The notes beneath the pieces are model-generated. The model made no database searches. It was not told where the DNA came from and saw nothing but the letters and a program-made list of their open reading frames with translations. The translations under genes were made by a program, and so were the position numbers. From Oribacterium sp. (GTDB lineage Bacteria; Bacillota_A; Clostridia; Lachnospirales; Lachnospiraceae), in NCBI GenBank assembly GCA_017940955.1, contig JAGAXP010000298.1, positions 1 through 7,128 of the forward strand: DNA of 7,128 bases. Reading direction: 5' to 3'. Position 1 is the first letter of the stretch. The number at the start of each line of letters is the position of its first letter. Below are positions 4,138 to 7,128 of the stretch, piece after piece.

Positions 4138-6099
4138 ATGGCACTGAATTATGAAGAGACTTCGAAGAAAATACTCGAAGCCGTAGGAGGCGAGAAAAAC
4201 ATCGCTTCTGCAACACATTGTATGACTCGTCTGAGACTGGTATTAAATGATGAGTCCAAGGCACAGGATGACAAGGTGCAGAGCATCAAAGGCGTAAAGT
4301 CAGTCATCAAGCAGGGAGGCCAGTATCAGATCGTAATCGGAAACGAGGTTTCCAACCTTTTCAAGACATTTGAAAAGATGGGGAATTTCGGTGAAGGTGA
4401 GAGCAAGGCCGCAAAGCCTGCAGGAAACATTTTCCAGAGAATGTTCGGATTTGTAGCAGGCTGCATGACACCGATGCTTCCGGCCATGCTCGGAACAGGT
4501 ATGGTCAAGGTGCTTCTCACACTTCTCACAACCATGGGAGTAATGTCGGCATCCAACCCGACCTACATTATTTTTTATTCCATGGCTGACTGTTTCTTTT
4601 ACTTCCTGCCTGTATTTATCTCTGTACAGATTGCAAAGAAGACTAAACACAGTATTCCTCTTTTCATGGTTATCGGCGCAATGATGTGCTATCCTGACCT
4701 CATCACACTTCTTGGCGGCGGTACGGAAGGCATCACCATGGGAACATTTCTGGGCATGAACTGCACATACCTTTTCGGTTTCATTCCGGTTATATCTACA
4801 ACTTATACATCATCCCTTCTTCCTATCATGCTCATGACACCTGTTATGTGCTGGACAGAGGATTTTGCAGACAGAGTATCACCTAACCTTGTAAAGGCAT
4901 TTTTGAAGCCGATGATCTTCTGCCTCATCTGTACACCTATCGCACTCTGCGTTCTCGGACCTTTAGGCGGAGTTATCGGTAATGTTTTAAGCGTAGGTGT
5001 AAGTGCACTTTACAATGCTGCTCCATGGCTTACAGTTGGTGTTCTTTCAGCGGCTATGCCATTCATCGTAATGACAGGTATGCATTATGCTCTTATTCCA
5101 CTCTGCACAAACAACCTTGCAGTTCTCGGCTATGATGTTATCCTGATGGTTACTATGTTCTGTTCAAACATCGCACAGGGTGGTGCATCCTTTGGCGTTG
5201 CTATGAAGACAAAAAATGAAGAGACAAGGTCAGAGGGTATCGCCTGCGGTATCTCAGCTGTAGTTGCAGGTATCACAGAGCCTGCCATGTACGGTATCAA
5301 CCTTCGTTTCATGAAGCCAATGATCGCGGCAGTTATCGGTGCGGGAATTTCAGGTCTCGTACTTGGTATAACAGGTGTTAAGGGCTACACTATGGGTGGC
5401 TCACCATCACTTCTTACAATTGTTACCTTTATCGGTGGAGACAAGCCGATGAATGGTATAATATTTGGTGCAATCGGTGCTGTTATTTCAGTAGTAGTTC
5501 CATTTGTTCTTTCATATATGATGTACAAGGATCCGGCGGAAGATGTGAGTGAAGTTGTAACTACTTCAAAGGAAAACGCTGCAGCAGAGGCTGATGTTTC
5601 TGACACTGCAGAAGAGGCTGATGCCAAAGCTGCAGAGGCACTCGTAGCAAAGGTTGAGCTTGCTGCTCCTATGACCGGTAAGGTTATCCCACTTTCGGAA
5701 GTTCCCGATGAGGTATTCAGTTCAGGATGTCTCGGTGTGGGTGTTGCCATCATCCCTAAGGACGGTAATGTCTATGCTCCATGTGATGCCAAGGTAACAA
5801 CAACCATGGATTCAAAACATGCTGTGGGACTTACAACCAAGAGCGGAGTTGAATTGCTTATCCATGTAGGACTTGATACAGTAAGTCTTGAAGGAAAACC
5901 ATTTGAGTATAAGGTCAAGGAAGGCGATGAAGTAAAGAAGGGCCAGCTTCTGCTCATTGCAGATCTTAAGGCAATTGAAGCTGCAGGGCTGAAGACTCAT
6001 ACACCGGTTATCGTCACAAATGCTGATGATTTCGTCTCAATCAAGGGTGTCGAAGCTGAAACAGTAAAGAATGGTGATAAGTTGATCACTATAGTTTGA
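4138..6099 (+). CDS. bglP: Beta-glucoside PTS permease, EIIBCA single chain
   Basis: A 653-residue glucose-superfamily PTS enzyme II that imports and phosphorylates beta-glucosides at C6. Domain order is IIB (about 1-85) with the phosphorylated Cys28 in ATHCMTRLRLVL; IIC (about 100-465) with many membrane helices and the substrate-site motif GITEPAMYGIN (E381); an Ala/Glu-rich linker (about 466-505); and IIA (about 506-653) with H561 (SKHAVGL) and the phosphohistidine H576 in LLIHVGLDTVSLEG. All catalytic residues are present and the length is normal for the family. The start at 4138 follows AGGAGG (4124-4129) with 8-nt spacing; the frame stays open back to 4066, but that extension does not look like a IIB domain. 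RAT 2 and its terminator lie upstream and a 6-phospho-beta-glucosidase starts 18 bp after the stop. The protein should also report sugar status to LicT by phosphorylating PRD1. The exact sugar (cellobiose, salicin, arbutin or other) cannot be read from sequence. Confidence 0.93.
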   Translation: MALNYEETSKKILEAVGGEKNIASATHCMTRLRLVLNDESKAQDDKVQSIKGVKSVIKQGGQYQIVIGNEVSNLFKTFEKMGNFGEGESKAAKPAGNIFQRMFGFVAGCMTPMLPAMLGTGMVKVLLTLLTTMGVMSASNPTYIIFYSMADCFFYFLPVFISVQIAKKTKHSIPLFMVIGAMMCYPDLITLLGGGTEGITMGTFLGMNCTYLFGFIPVISTTYTSSLLPIMLMTPVMCWTEDFADRVSPNLVKAFLKPMIFCLICTPIALCVLGPLGGVIGNVLSVGVSALYNAAPWLTVGVLSAAMPFIVMTGMHYALIPLCTNNLAVLGYDVILMVTMFCSNIAQGGASFGVAMKTKNEETRSEGIACGISAVVAGITEPAMYGINLRFMKPMIAAVIGAGISGLVLGITGVKGYTMGGSPSLLTIVTFIGGDKPMNGIIFGAIGAVISVVVPFVLSYMMYKDPAEDVSEVVTTSKENAAAEADVSDTAEEADAKAAEALVAKVELAAPMTGKVIPLSEVPDEVFSSGCLGVGVAIIPKDGNVYAPCDAKVTTTMDSKHAVGLTTKSGVELLIHVGLDTVSLEGKPFEYKVKEGDEVKKGQLLLIADLKAIEAAGLKTHTPVIVTNADDFVSIKGVEAETVKNGDKLITIV

Positions 6100-6105
6100 T
6101 ATTAG

Positions 6106-7128
<1,023 letters not shown>

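Noticed and set aside
4300..4650. Minus-strand open frames of 116-122 residues at 4300-4650, 5385-5753 and 3435-3788
   Set aside because: They lie opposite well-supported genes, have low-complexity or unmatched composition and no ribosome binding sites; they are shadows of the + strand codon pattern.

Overview
The window looks like a piece of a low-to-medium GC Firmicutes chromosome, most likely a gut or rumen Lachnospiraceae relative (Butyrivibrio-like). The grounds are strong GGAGG ribosome binding sites, LicT-type antitermination, a beta-glucoside PTS, a DUF6765-type protein and an IS200/IS605-like element end. The assignment is an inference from gene content; no taxonomic marker is present. 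Every convincing gene lies on the + strand.

Layout. Positions 1-133 are a compact run of stem-loops ending in a perfect 10-bp hairpin, resembling the right end of an IS200/IS605-type element with the 3' part of its TnpB-associated omega RNA; the tnpB body would lie off the left edge. After a promoter-like stretch with a perfect inverted repeat (218-243) comes a tight gene set of unknown function: a four-helix membrane protein (266-766), a soluble DUF6765-like protein with a possible metal site (768-1889) and a six-helix HdeD/DUF308-like membrane protein (1958-2494). A large hairpin follows at 2540-2587.

The right-hand two thirds is a beta-glucoside utilisation operon: licT (antiterminator, best start GTG 2919), a single-chain EIIBCA permease (4138-6099) and a GH1 6-phospho-beta-glucosidase (6118 to the right edge, cut before its nucleophile). 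Two ribonucleic antiterminator (RAT) sites overlap the left arms of two large branched terminators, one upstream of licT (2737-2847) and one upstream of the permease (3876-4008). The inferred circuit: without substrate the permease phosphorylates PRD1 of LicT, LicT is inactive, and both leaders terminate. With substrate and HPr phosphorylation of PRD2, LicT dimerises, binds both RATs, and allows transcription of itself, the permease and the glucosidase. The sugar enters as a 6-phosphate and is cleaved to glucose 6-phosphate and an aglycone or glucose.

The most unusual observation is a 15-nt exact repeat. Positions 132-146, where an omega RNA guide would begin, match 2733-2747 at the start of the licT RAT. 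This may be chance, but an RNA-guided link between the element and the operon leader can be tested.
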